A stretch of 64,000 bases of DNA, taken from assembly GCF_002288925.2 (NCBI RefSeq), contig NW_022098001.1, positions 5,193,478 to 5,257,477 on the forward strand, written 5' to 3'. Numbering within the stretch: the first letter of the stretch is position 1; each line of letters starts with the position of its first letter. The position numbers and the translations under genes were made by a program. Positions 55,256-64,000 of this stretch are shown in pieces. The notes under the pieces are model-generated. The model was not told the DNA's origin. It worked only from the letters and a program-made list of their open reading frames with translations, and did no database searches. This DNA comes from Delphinapterus leucas. Taxonomy: Eukaryota; Chordata; Mammalia; Artiodactyla; Monodontidae.

Positions 55256-57402
55256 ATTGATGGGGCTTTTTTGAAAGATCACTTGGTCAGCCATGCAAAA
55301 CACAGTTTGATTAGGGTCAGTTAGAAAGCAAGGAGACCATTTAGAAAACTTGCATTTGTGCAGCTGTGACATAATGAGAGACTGAGCAAAACCACGACAA
55401 TATTAAAAACCATGCCAAGCCACCAAAGCACTGTAGTGAAATGGGCCACCAGGCACTACCAAATGACCCTGAGAAATGCTATGAACAGGTGTGAGGACAT
55501 CCTTCAGGCTGGGAATAATATCGTTCGAGTTACCCGGCTTACTGAGGGGAGGGCGCTTACCTCTTTTTCCACCACCTCCTTAATGTCCCATAATCTTGTT
55601 TGGGGCCAAGGCTGTCGGACCCTTCATAAGTAAGTGAACTTCCTTGAACTTAAAACTGTGTCCCTTGATGTAACCCACATTTTCAGGAAACACTTTAGGT
55701 ATAATCACATTGCTTTGATATGACATTTATCTGAGCTGTCAAAAATTCAAACTATGTCTTTTCTTCGTCTAACAATAGTGACTTCCAGTGGCAACAGTAA
55801 TACTAAGCCAAAAGGCTTATAAATAAGAGAGAGGTTGAGACTTGACCACACATGGAGAATGTAGGTGAGAAACTATAGTGAGGGCCTGGTGCACGTCTAA
55901 GTACCATGCTTTATAGCCGGAGCAGGAACCTTTGATGGCCCGAAGAGCTAAGGGATACACAAAACTATTGCAAAGCAAGTGCTTAGAGAATGTAATAGAC
56001 CGATATTAAAAACCATTACAGAAGGGAAACTACCCTCTTACCACAATACTATTAGGACTATCTATTTATACAAATGAATAGAAATTGTTCTTCACCTGAT
56101 TCTTGGAAGCACCTTTTGAAACAAAAGCAGTAGAAACATTTTTTTAAAGCTATGCTATTTTCACTCTCTAAAGTTCTTCCTATGGACTCAACTTGTTCTT
56201 GATGAAAAACTTTTCCTCCCCAAACTCAAACCAGGAATATAATCAACGATTTTCCTCATTGCCTGTATCCCCCATCATCTTTAGAAGCTCAAAGGGCCTC
56301 GAAGTCATACCATTACTAGGTAACTTGCCAGTGACAAATGAAAATTATGAGTGGAAGAACTCAAACGCTAAGAAGTGAATGTCTTTCCATTTTAAGCACA
56401 AACATGATTAATTCTCACATCACATACTCATAAAGAAAAGCATGATCAACATTAGACCGGTATGCTGAGACAGAGGCAAATGACATTTGAAAAATCATCA
56501 AACTTGGAATGGAAAGAAGAAACCAAGGAAAAAGAGCTGGTCTTGGCAGGAGATGATGAGTTTGGCCTCAGGCAATGCTGGTTTTGAAGGAAGGAAAATA
56601 CTCATATCTTGATAAATTGTCTTTCCTCATCTTCTATTTCATTTTAGATAAGAGTTTAACAAAATGCAGAATAAAAATTAAAATGCTTTTATGTTTTTAG
56701 TTTGCATTTTAAGAAATTAAAGAAACAAGAGTACTACAAAATAATTCCGTTCAAAATCGCGATTTTTTTGTAGAGGACTCTTGTGACAAAATTTCCATTT
56801 TATCGCTTGTTCTTAAGATCTACAGCTTGGTATTTCCCTCATCACAACCACACTCTTGAAGAGTCACAGGAAACAAGACATTTTCATATTTAAAACTTAA
56901 AACTCACCAACCTAAATACATACACTGTGACAATCAGAATAGCTCCGTAAGTTGATGAATAAAAATAGGAGTATACATCTGTTCTAATTGGCATTTCCAT
57001 CTCAACTGACTCATTTCTGGGACCTGACACGCTGTGGTTTGCCAGTAGGTTCGCATGCCAGTGCTTGGGCCAAGGTGACATCACGTAACCTTTCTCTCCA
57101 TGGAATCGTCAGCACCGTCAGTTTGAACAGACGTCCAGAAATAGGATAACAGATTTTCTTATGAAGACACAGCAGAAAATCATATTATTTCCCATTGCTT
57201 GTTAGCCTCAAAACATAATGATGCCTTTAATTATTTTGGGGGGAAAGGGTCACATTGATGGGCCCACACATTGACTTGTTAGTTGTTTTTTTTTAACCAG
57301 TGAATCAGTTGATGTGGAATTGTTGCTTCATTTAAGTAGCTATATGTCAACAAGGTATTTAAAAATACCAAGTATTCACACAGATCATCTCTATCTCTCT
57401 AC

Positions 57403-57404
<2 letters not shown>
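55256..57404. other. Unique sequence block
   Basis: About 2.1 kb with no recognised repeat or gene. Contains a 14-bp CpG palindrome at 56753-56766. Confidence 0.5.

Positions 57405-57433
<29 letters not shown>
57405..57433. repeat. (CA)n microsatellite
   Basis: An uninterrupted CA run of about 14 units. Confidence 0.97.
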
Positions 57434-57435
<2 letters not shown>

Positions 57436-58139
57436 AAAAGTTCTGTGTGTCTGTTTATGCATGTGTTTAAGAAACAGATTTATTTCTGAGTGAGTTGAAG
57501 GTGTGAAATTCAGCTAAAGACGTCAAGCAAGTGGGGGGATGTTGGGTCTGCAGTCAAGGAGGGAGGTTCAGTGTGGTGATAAATGGCATAGCATCAACAC
57601 TATGAAGATTTGTCATTGAATAAAATCACAAATGGAAGAAAAAAGTGCCTTCGCAAGTGTCATTATTCTAAATTTTATGTTTATTTCAAGTAAACTAATT
57701 GAGTTGCTAACGTAGTGAGCATTCTTCTTTGGTTTTGTTTTTGGAGGGAGGGTTGTTTGTTTTTGTTTTTGCCTGGTCAGCATCCAATCTCATCTGGCGA
57801 TCAGGTGGCATAATACCTCCCTTTTCTGGGTGAGCACACCTGCAGACTCCAATCTGTGCCAATAAAAGTCAGTCGGGGGCTTCTGTTATCAGGAAAGATC
57901 ATCCACTTCCAGCCTCTAGGCTGGAAGACAATGAGCCTGAAGCTGTTATTCAGTCTTATCTCCTCCACCCCTTGGGGAGAGCTTGCCTTGAGATGATGTT
58001 AACACAGAGGAAAAGAACAGAAAGAGACGGAGTGACGGCTTCCTGGCAGCATCATTCGGTCTATCTGATCAGGGTGTGCCTGAAGCTGAACTACCTCTGA
58101 ACCTATTCAGTGTAAAAAATAAATAAAAAAATAATGAAT
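57434..58139. other. Unique sequence
   Basis: Repeat-free stretch. 57780-57980 has mixed composition with a CAGGTGG E-box-like word (57804-57810) and TTATC GATA-type words (57887-57891, 57956-57960). These are short common motifs and do not prove an enhancer. Confidence 0.4.
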
Positions 58140-58600
58140 TTTTAACTACCCATAATCTTACTAAACCAGAAATAGCATACTTAATATTTTGGTGGTTTTC
58201 CTTGCAGTCTTTTACACAGATGCATACATACAACTGTATATATGTTTATATAACATATGGTCTCTTAACATTATATTATGAATATTTCCCATACATTTAC
58301 AAAATTACTGGAAATATAATTTTAATAATTGCATTAAATTCTATCATGTGAATATTTCACAATGCATTTAATCTCTCAGCAACAGTAATAGTCAACAATA
58401 TTTATTGAGCACATACTATGTACAGGGCACTGATGGTAAACTCTGGAGGGATACAGCAGTGAACGTTGTAGATATGGTATACATGGAGCTTATAATCTCT
58501 TGGTGAACATTTGGATTGTTTGCAATGTTTTACTATTTGAAGAACATCTTTCTACAAAAATATTTCCAGAAGCTTTTTAATAATTATTATGTAAGTCAGT
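58140..58600 (-). mobile_element. Old L1M LINE 3' region with an L2-like segment inside
   Basis: 'tttggtggttttccttgcag' and 'aacattatattatgaatatt' precede, and 'ggtgaacatttggattgttt' with 'atttgaagaacatctttcta' follow, the antisense L1 pattern. Between them, about 58390-58500 reads as antisense L2 ('atatttattgagcacatact', 'acatggagcttataatctct'). Confidence 0.6.
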
Positions 58601-59277
58601 AAGAAATATAGTTTTTATTGCAAATATATACTTTCATATGTTTGTGTGAGAGAGAACTCACAGGCATACACAAATATATATATGTAAAATAATGAATAAA
58701 AATCTTTTAAAGTAATACCAATCCTTACTACATACAACGAACATATTCTTATTTTTCTATTCTATTATAGTCTATTGTTTTTAAATTTCTTTTTCCAAAT
58801 GACTAGTCTTGATCCACTACATCGATTTATTACCCACTAATGAGTAAGGGACCCACAGTGAAAAACCCTACCTTAGAGCATAATGGAGCACCATGGTTTT
58901 CACTAGAGGATCTAATATGAGCTCTAGCACATACTAAGCGTCATACTCACTTATCAGCTATAGAGGAAGCATGAAGTTTTCTGAAAAAGGAAAAGACTCC
59001 AGCAAAATCTTAGAAAAGCTGCTGTTAGGAGGGTTGTTACCATCAACCAAAGAAGCCACCATAAGCAAATGTTCCACCATAAGCAAATGTTATCTCCCAA
59101 AGCTGTTACAAATAATAGGATCTACTAAAGAGAGGAGCCTTAAGGGAGGAGTCCTTACTAAGAAGACCTCGATCAATAAGAGTTGGTGCCAGGAGCTTTC
59201 ACCATCTGGATCCTCCTTTGCCAAGAGCAGCTGAGCCAACCCTAACAGATGATTTGAGGTTAACAGGAACCATCCTT
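58601..59277. other. Unique sequence with an 18-bp tandem duplication
   Basis: No gene was recognised. The duplication at 59056-59091 is listed separately. Confidence 0.5.
59056..59091. repeat. 18-bp perfect tandem duplication
   Basis: ccaccataagcaaatgtt occurs twice head to tail (59056-59073, 59074-59091) with no mismatch. Confidence 0.97.
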
Positions 59278-59520
59278 AAAACATGACACAGGGTGGGCTT
59301 CCCTGGTGGCGCAGTGGTTGCGAGTCCGCCTGCCGAGGCAGGGGACACGGGTTCGTGCCCCGGTCTGGGAAGATCCCACATGCAGCGGAGTGGCTGGGCC
59401 CGTGAGCCATGGCCGCTGAGCCTGCGCGTCCGGAGCCTGTGCTCCGCAACGGGAGAGGCCACAACAGTGAGAGGCCCGCGTACCGCAAAAACAAACAAAC
59501 CAAAAAACATGACACAGGGT
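59278..59520 (+). mobile_element. CHR-2-type SINE with perfect 17-bp TSD
   Basis: A plus-strand copy at 59295-59503. A-box-like tggcgcagtggtt at 59307-59319 and B-box-like ggttcgtgccc at 59350-59360. Body with most CpGs intact and a tail of A runs broken by C (aaaacaaacaaacc). TSDs aaaacatgacacagggt at 59278-59294 and 59504-59520 are identical. Among the youngest insertions in the window. Confidence 0.96.
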
Positions 59521-59943
59521 ATCTGGATGGAGGGATTTTAATTCCCAGAGATCTTTAGCTTCCTTTCTCTTCACAGACCTTGTATTTTTGAAATGAGGGC
59601 AATTGTTGAGGTTCTCAACACAGTTGTCACCAAGGAGGAAGAATAACAATTTTCTGCCTGGAAATCCAATAGGGTTAGAGGCCCAGAAAACCACAGGGAC
59701 ATAAGTCAGCCTGTCGATTTTCTGTGGCCCAGAAAGGAGGGTATATGGGATGCAATTTGCAGTAGGAATCTCGCAGTGAATGCAATGGTGAGCGCAGTCC
59801 ACTGTCAACAAGTAGAAGAAGGTAGGGTAGTGGGTGGGTGAGGATACAGAAGTATATGGCAAGCTAAATATTTTAGGGGGAGCTAAATATTTTAGAATTG
59901 AAAGCAAACAGATGAAGAGTATAGAGTTTCTCAAAGCAGACAT
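59521..59943. other. Unique sequence under a long chance frame
   Basis: The minus strand is open for 227 codons from 59943 down into the SINE (59260). The N-terminal 150 codons are unique sequence with no recognisable domain, and the rest is SINE antisense. There is no splice or promoter support. A 15-bp word, agctaaatattttag, is repeated at 59862-59876 and 59881-59895. Confidence 0.5.
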
Positions 59944-60057
59944 CTAGAGTGACGAACTACCCAGGTTTGCTAGGGCTGTCTCAGTTTTAGCACTGAAAGT
60001 CTTGCATCCCAGGAAACCCCTCAGGCCCAAGAAAACTGGGGCAGTTGGTCATTCTGA
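59944..60057. mobile_element. Small palindromic DNA transposon (MER-type), copy 2
   Basis: 'ctagagtgacgaactaccca' at the left and 'gggcagttggtcattctgag' at the right are imperfect inverted repeats. The centre 'cagttttagcactgaaagtc' and 'atcccaggaaacccctcagg' match the first copy at 4121-4240. Same family, better preserved here. Confidence 0.68.
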
Positions 60058-60079
60058 GTTTGGGTGCGGTTAGTTTGCA

Positions 60080-60240
60080 ATTAACGAACAGTGTGACCTA
60101 TTTACTCGGCATCTCTGAGTAATTTACTCAACATCTCTGGGCTTCAATTTCCTCCACATCTCTGGGCTTCAATTTCCTCATCTGTAATATGGGAATGATA
60201 GTGCTTACCCACCACCAATAAAAGGAGATCCTAAGTATTT
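60080..60240 (-). mobile_element. MIR SINE (antisense) with internal duplication
   Basis: 'gcttcaatttcctcatctgt' and 'aatatgggaatgatagtgct' are the antisense MIR core. A 25-bp-period duplication (60131-60179) doubles the 'acatctctgggcttcaattt' segment. Confidence 0.8.
60131..60179. repeat. Tandem duplication, 25-bp period, inside MIR
   Basis: The 24-bp segment beginning acatctctgggcttcaattt occurs at 60131-60154 and 60156-60179 without mismatch, separated by one C. Confidence 0.97.
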
Positions 60241-61304
60241 TTTAGTAGTTCTGTTCCTGCACAGATGCAAGGGCTTGCCTCAGAGCCAATTCTATTTGTA
60301 ATAGCACCGGAGATAAAAATGCAGAATGCTGATTGGCAATCTTTAGGTGGTGTGGGGTTAGAAGGATTGTAGTACTTGGTTTCTAGCACCCATGGCAGCC
60401 TTTTGCACCCCTGATAATTTAGGATTGATTTGGGCAGTACAAAAATGTCCTGGGACCCAAGGTTTCCCAAACAAGGGAAAAACAGAAGTTTGAAAAAGAA
60501 GATAAAGTTTATTATAATTTTTTACCTGGGTCCTGAAATATCGGTGACAAATATGCAAGCTATATAGTTTGCTTTTCCTTAAGAACAGAGCAAAAATTGT
60601 GGATAATTTCATTAGATGTAGCCTGTCAAGTATGAAGAATGTGCTCTTACTCCAAGAGAGATATTACAGACAATTCACATTTTATTGCCTCTGTCATATT
60701 GGAGGTAGCTTCTTGCCTTGCTTGGGCTCACAGAGTCAGCTGTTTTTATCTGAATTCACTCTCAGATTCATATGTTCCAACCAAGTTAAGGGCCCTTGTT
60801 TCCATTACCGATATAGGCCATGACTAAGCCACTGCATGTTTGTATTTTCACTTCTTACCACAAATGTTTCTATACAAAGCCTATAAAAATGATTCAAAAG
60901 CAATCCAAACTTCCTAAAGTAATAAGAACATTCTCTCAAGGTCTTAGGCCCCATCTTTTCAGAAGTATGGTTTGAGAGGGACTCTTTTAGGACAGTGTCA
61001 GAAGTTGTGGCATCGATTCATGCATGGTCAGCAGTGTGAAATGTAAGCCATTAAACCAAGACTATAGTCAGGGAGAGGTCTGAGAAGATTTAATGAAGAG
61101 AAAAAGTGAACTTTATCAGCTACTATGAGGGCCGAGAGACTTTCCAGAGAAGTGATACATAAATCTTAGGACATTAATTAATTTCTTAAACAGTACCTGA
61201 GACAAGAAATAAAAAGAATAGGAATAAAATTTTAACATAAATACTGGGAGAACATTAACTTTAGGGAAAAACAAAATTTCACAATCAAGAAATTCCCAAC
61301 TACA
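60241..61304. other. Unique sequence
   Basis: No gene or repeat family was recognised. Confidence 0.5.
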
Positions 61305-61622
61305 ATACTTAAAGAAAAGGAACTCAAAGATAAATACCACATGATTTCACTCATATGTGGAATATAATCAACAAAACAAATGAACAAACAGAACAAAACT
61401 CATAGATACAGAGAACAGATTGGCGGTCGTCAGAGGGGAAGGGGTAGGGCAGTGGTTGAAACGGATGAAGGGAATCAATTGTACGGTGACCAATGGTAAG
61501 TAGACTTATTGCGATGATCGCTTTGTAGTGTATACAAATATTCAATGACTGTGTTGTACACCTGAAACTAATATAATGTTATATACCAATTTTACCTCAG
61601 TAAAAGCAAGTTTTTAAAAAAG
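61305..61622 (+). mobile_element. LINE-1 3' end (L1M type)
   Basis: 'taccacatgatttcactcat', 'agaacagattggcggtcgtc', 'gactgtgttgtacacctgaa' and 'accaattttacctcagtaaa' form the standard L1 3' end. Ends in an A-rich tail. 5'-truncated, about 310 bp. Confidence 0.85.
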
Positions 61623-61634
61623 GAAATCATCTTT

Positions 61635-61815
61635 TGTGCCTTATCCTATGTGCCAGGCACTGAATTAGCTGCTCTCCTTGCAAAAATTTTGCAAGATTGG
61701 TATTGGAAGCCACATTAAGTCTTAAGAGGATAAAAGAAAAAACTACTGAAGGTTACAAAGCTTTTAAATGGCTGGTAGGCTTTGAACCCAAGTCCATCTG
61801 TCTCCAAAGTACATA
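61635..61815 (+). mobile_element. MIR SINE
   Basis: 'tatgtgccaggcactgaatt' and, at the 3' end, 'ggctttgaacccaagtccat' match MIR. The middle is diverged. Confidence 0.65.
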
Positions 61816-62059
61816 TATAATTCAAATCAGGAAAGATGAACTCTTTTCAAAAATTGATTTGCATAAGACTTTCATTTTTTAGGACTTAAATATGATGATT
61901 TAAAACTTGACTTCTTTCTTAACTTTTAAGCAAACGTCCCTTAGGCCCATCCTCAGACTGAGCACTCATTCCTAGCACATAAATGCAATTTTCCTAAAGG
62001 TTAGAGGCCACATCAGAATGGAGCATCACATCTTTGCCAATTAGTAAGAATCAACATTG
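61816..62059. other. Unique sequence
   Basis: No repeat or gene was recognised. Confidence 0.5.
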
Positions 62060-62490
62060 GGAACATTCAGCCTGGGTTTGCATCCCTTCTCTAATAGCTG
62101 TGAGACCTAAGCAAGTCACTTATTCTCTCCGAGCTTCAGTCTTCTCATCTGAAAAATGAGGATAATAATAGTATCTCTTTTTAGATGTGTTTGAAGATGA
62201 AATTAAATGGTATTAAAACAATTAGCCTAGTGCCTGGTGAATAGTAGGGTTTGTTTGTTTGTTTTGCGGTACACGGGGCTCTCACTGTTGCAGCCTCTCC
62301 CGTTGCGGAGCACAGGCTCCGGATGCACAGGCTCAGCGTCCATGGCTCACGCGCCCAGCCGCTCCGCGGCATGTGGGACCTTCCCGGACCGAGGCACGAA
62401 CCCGTGTGCCCTGGATCCGCCGGCGGACTCTCAACCAACTGCGCCACCAGGGAAGCCCAATGGTAGGGTTCTATCTGGACCAGTATATGT
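62060..62490 (-). mobile_element. MIR SINE (antisense), split by a CHR-2 SINE
   Basis: 'ctgggtttgcatcccttctc', 'cctaagcaagtcacttattc', 'gtcttctcatctgaaaaatg' and 'cctagtgcctggtgaatagt' are a nearly complete antisense MIR ending at the SINE insertion site. Confidence 0.82.
62240..62470 (-). mobile_element. CHR-2-type SINE with 12-bp TSD
   Basis: An antisense copy at 62252-62458. The tail is (TTTG)n rather than pure T. The body has several substitutions ('tgtgccctggatccgccggc') and an extra A in 'tcaaccaactgcgcc'. TSDs aatagtagggtt (62240-62251) and aatggtagggtt (62459-62470) differ once. Confidence 0.94.
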
Positions 62491-62904
62491 GGTCATCTAC
62501 AGAGATACAGGAGTTAGATCATTTTTTAAGGCAATCTACAAATATCCTACATTGAAACAGAAATCCCCAGAATTAGTTCAGGTTGATTTAAGGTCCCAGG
62601 AGTTATGAGTAACTACTGAGGCTGCTCTGGTGTCTTACAAACCAGCGAAGCCTGTAGGGACTTAGATAATGATCACTTCATGTTGGGACTTGGACACTTG
62701 TTTAGACAGATACTAAAAGCTAATTACACCCACCTTAGCAGGCTGAGCTGGAAGGACAACACAGCAGCTGGCAAAAAGGGAATGCTGCTATGAATCTTCC
62801 ACTGTCTGTGACTGGGGCCACTGGGGCCTTGGCCTTGCTGATCTTTCACTATTTAAGGATCAGAGTCATGCTGTTTATCTTAGTCTGCATCTTGAAGAAT
62901 ATGC
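62491..62904. other. Unique sequence
   Basis: No repeat or gene was recognised. Confidence 0.45.
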
Positions 62905-63160
62905 AATAATACATCCAGGCGCTGTTCTAGGGACTGGGGATGCAAAGATGAATAAGACAAATAAAGACCATTCTCCTAAGCAGCTCCCATTTCAGTTAGA
63001 GATACAAACGACTAAAAAATGTGATTTTGAATACCAAAGTTACGAAGGAAGTGAAATAGGACATTGGAATAGAGAATGATGGAGGGGGGGTCTAGAGCCG
63101 TCTGAGAAAGCAGATCTGAGGAATAACATCTGAGATGAGACCTCAGGACTTTAGAAAGTG
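62905..63160 (-). mobile_element. L2 LINE 3' copy (antisense)
   Basis: 'aggcgctgttctagggactg', 'gatgcaaagatgaataagac' and 'cagctcccatttcagttaga' are the antisense L2 3' end; 'atctgagatgagacctcagg' continues it. Confidence 0.75.
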
Positions 63161-63429
63161 TGTGGTGATACAGGAAGAAAGGGAAGTGAACATCAAAAAA
63201 ACGAATTACATAAAAACCACTACAAAAGCCCCTGGAATGGCTCAGAGATATTTATAGGATTGCAAAATTAATGCATTTAAATACATTCATAATGAAACGT
63301 CTTATATCACAGATGGAAAGTTAACTATAATGATGTGTCCAGTCCTGAAGTATTTTGTCTGGACATAGCATTCTGTCTGCTTCTATTTCCTTCCATCTCT
63401 GTTAAAAACCAAAGTATTGTCCTCAAGTG

Positions 63430-63590
63430 AAAAGGACTTTTACATCTATAAGCCTCTGTATTCTCATCCGTAAATGGAAATAATAATGCCTCAGAGTTGT
63501 TCCATGGACTTGTGGTGAGGACAAAAAGAGAAATTGTGTACAAAATACCTAGGCCACAGTAAGTTGATCAACAATGGTAGCCATCTACAG
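63430..63590 (-). mobile_element. MIR SINE (antisense)
   Basis: 'gcctctgtattctcatccgt' and 'gaaataataatgcctcagag' are the antisense MIR core; 'ctaggccacagtaagttgat' is its end. Confidence 0.7.
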
Positions 63591-64000
63591 AGCATATGCT
63601 TCCCATCCACCTGAAAGAAAATGACAAATTTGTGTGGCTTTGGATAACATGGGAGAAACTCAGAGCTATGGTATGGTTTTTTTTAATGTACCCATGTGGG
63701 ACTCTTTTCATAAAAGTTTAAAAATCTGAAATCTTTATAATAACAGAAATATAAGAACAGGAAGGCCAAATAAGAAAAACAGAGTGGGTCAGGAAAGAAT
63801 GAGGAGAATAAAAAATAGTGACATCAAGGCTCCAGGAAAAAAGAGTGCAAGCCCCAGAAGGATCTTGATGCTGCCTTGCCATTCAGGGAAAGCACCATGT
63901 TCCTGAGTCATAGAATCTCACAGGACTTGTTCCTGAAAGAAACATCAAGGAGCCTTACTAGAAAAACTAACGGGTCTGGATTCATGATTTCCCATACACA
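63591..64000. other. Unique sequence at window end
   Basis: No repeat or gene was recognised. Confidence 0.45.

Noticed and set aside
59260..59943. 227-codon minus-strand open frame, the longest in the window
   Set aside because: The C-terminal third is antisense CHR-2 SINE and the rest has no recognisable domain, promoter or splice context. It is best explained as chance extension into a SINE that is open in several frames.
1..64000. A previously undescribed multi-gene system
   Set aside because: After reading both strands I found no cluster of genes at all. The window is repeat-rich mammalian DNA, and claiming a system would not be supported.

Overview
The window looks like anonymous nuclear DNA from a cetartiodactyl mammal, most likely a cetacean. 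The main evidence is thirteen tRNA-derived SINEs of the CHR type (the family shared by cetaceans, hippos and ruminants). Eight are very similar short (~200 bp) copies that still carry many CpGs and have recognisable target-site duplications (TSDs). I saw no ruminant BovB or Bov-tA elements. No host protein-coding exon, tRNA, rRNA, CRISPR array or prokaryotic feature could be supported. The open frames in the window are short, or they come from SINE antisense strands, microsatellites or decayed LINE-1. The window is therefore best read as intergenic or deep-intronic sequence.

Layout. 1-4.3 kb: simple repeats, old L1 and L2 pieces, SINEs at 2.2 and 3.5 kb, and a small palindromic DNA transposon. 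4.3-8 kb: unique sequence. 8-13.2 kb: a MER20-like element, MIRs, a long L2 copy split by a SINE, and an LTR-type repeat. 13.2-15.7 kb: unique. 15.7-18.7 kb: a 3'-truncated SINE, an old L1, hairpins, and a MIR split by a SINE. 21.5-23.1 kb: antisense L2. 24.0 kb: a (GGAA)n array. 25.2-27.4 kb: a 5'-truncated LINE-1 on the minus strand that has lost nearly all of its reverse-transcriptase region. 27.4-33 kb: mostly unique, with a (TATG)-rich tract near 32 kb. 33.2-35.5 kb: L2 pieces, two SINEs and an LTR-like repeat. 36-44 kb: mostly unique with MER5A, MIR and L1 remnants. 44-48 kb: G-rich tract, old L1 split by a SINE, and an older SINE. 50-52.5 kb: the most layered region, with two MaLR-type LTRs (one carrying a 75-bp mariner palindrome), then an L1 3' end whose poly(A) tail was hit by a SINE. 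53-64 kb: MIR, L2, L1 remnants and three more young SINEs.

Because there are no genes, nothing works together as an operon or system. What can be read is a stratigraphy of insertions: L2/MIR oldest, then old L1 and MaLR LTRs, DNA transposons, long CHR copies and the younger L1, and finally short CHR copies. The observations most worth checking are the mariner hairpin at 51.47 kb, which resembles known mariner-derived microRNA precursors; a SINE-derived splice acceptor paired with a consensus donor at 33.7-34.1 kb; a poly(A)-tailed but 3'-truncated SINE at 15.8 kb; and the L1 with a microhomology-type internal deletion. All repeat names were assigned from memory of consensus sequences. Boundaries of old elements are approximate (tens of bases), and subfamily names are provisional.
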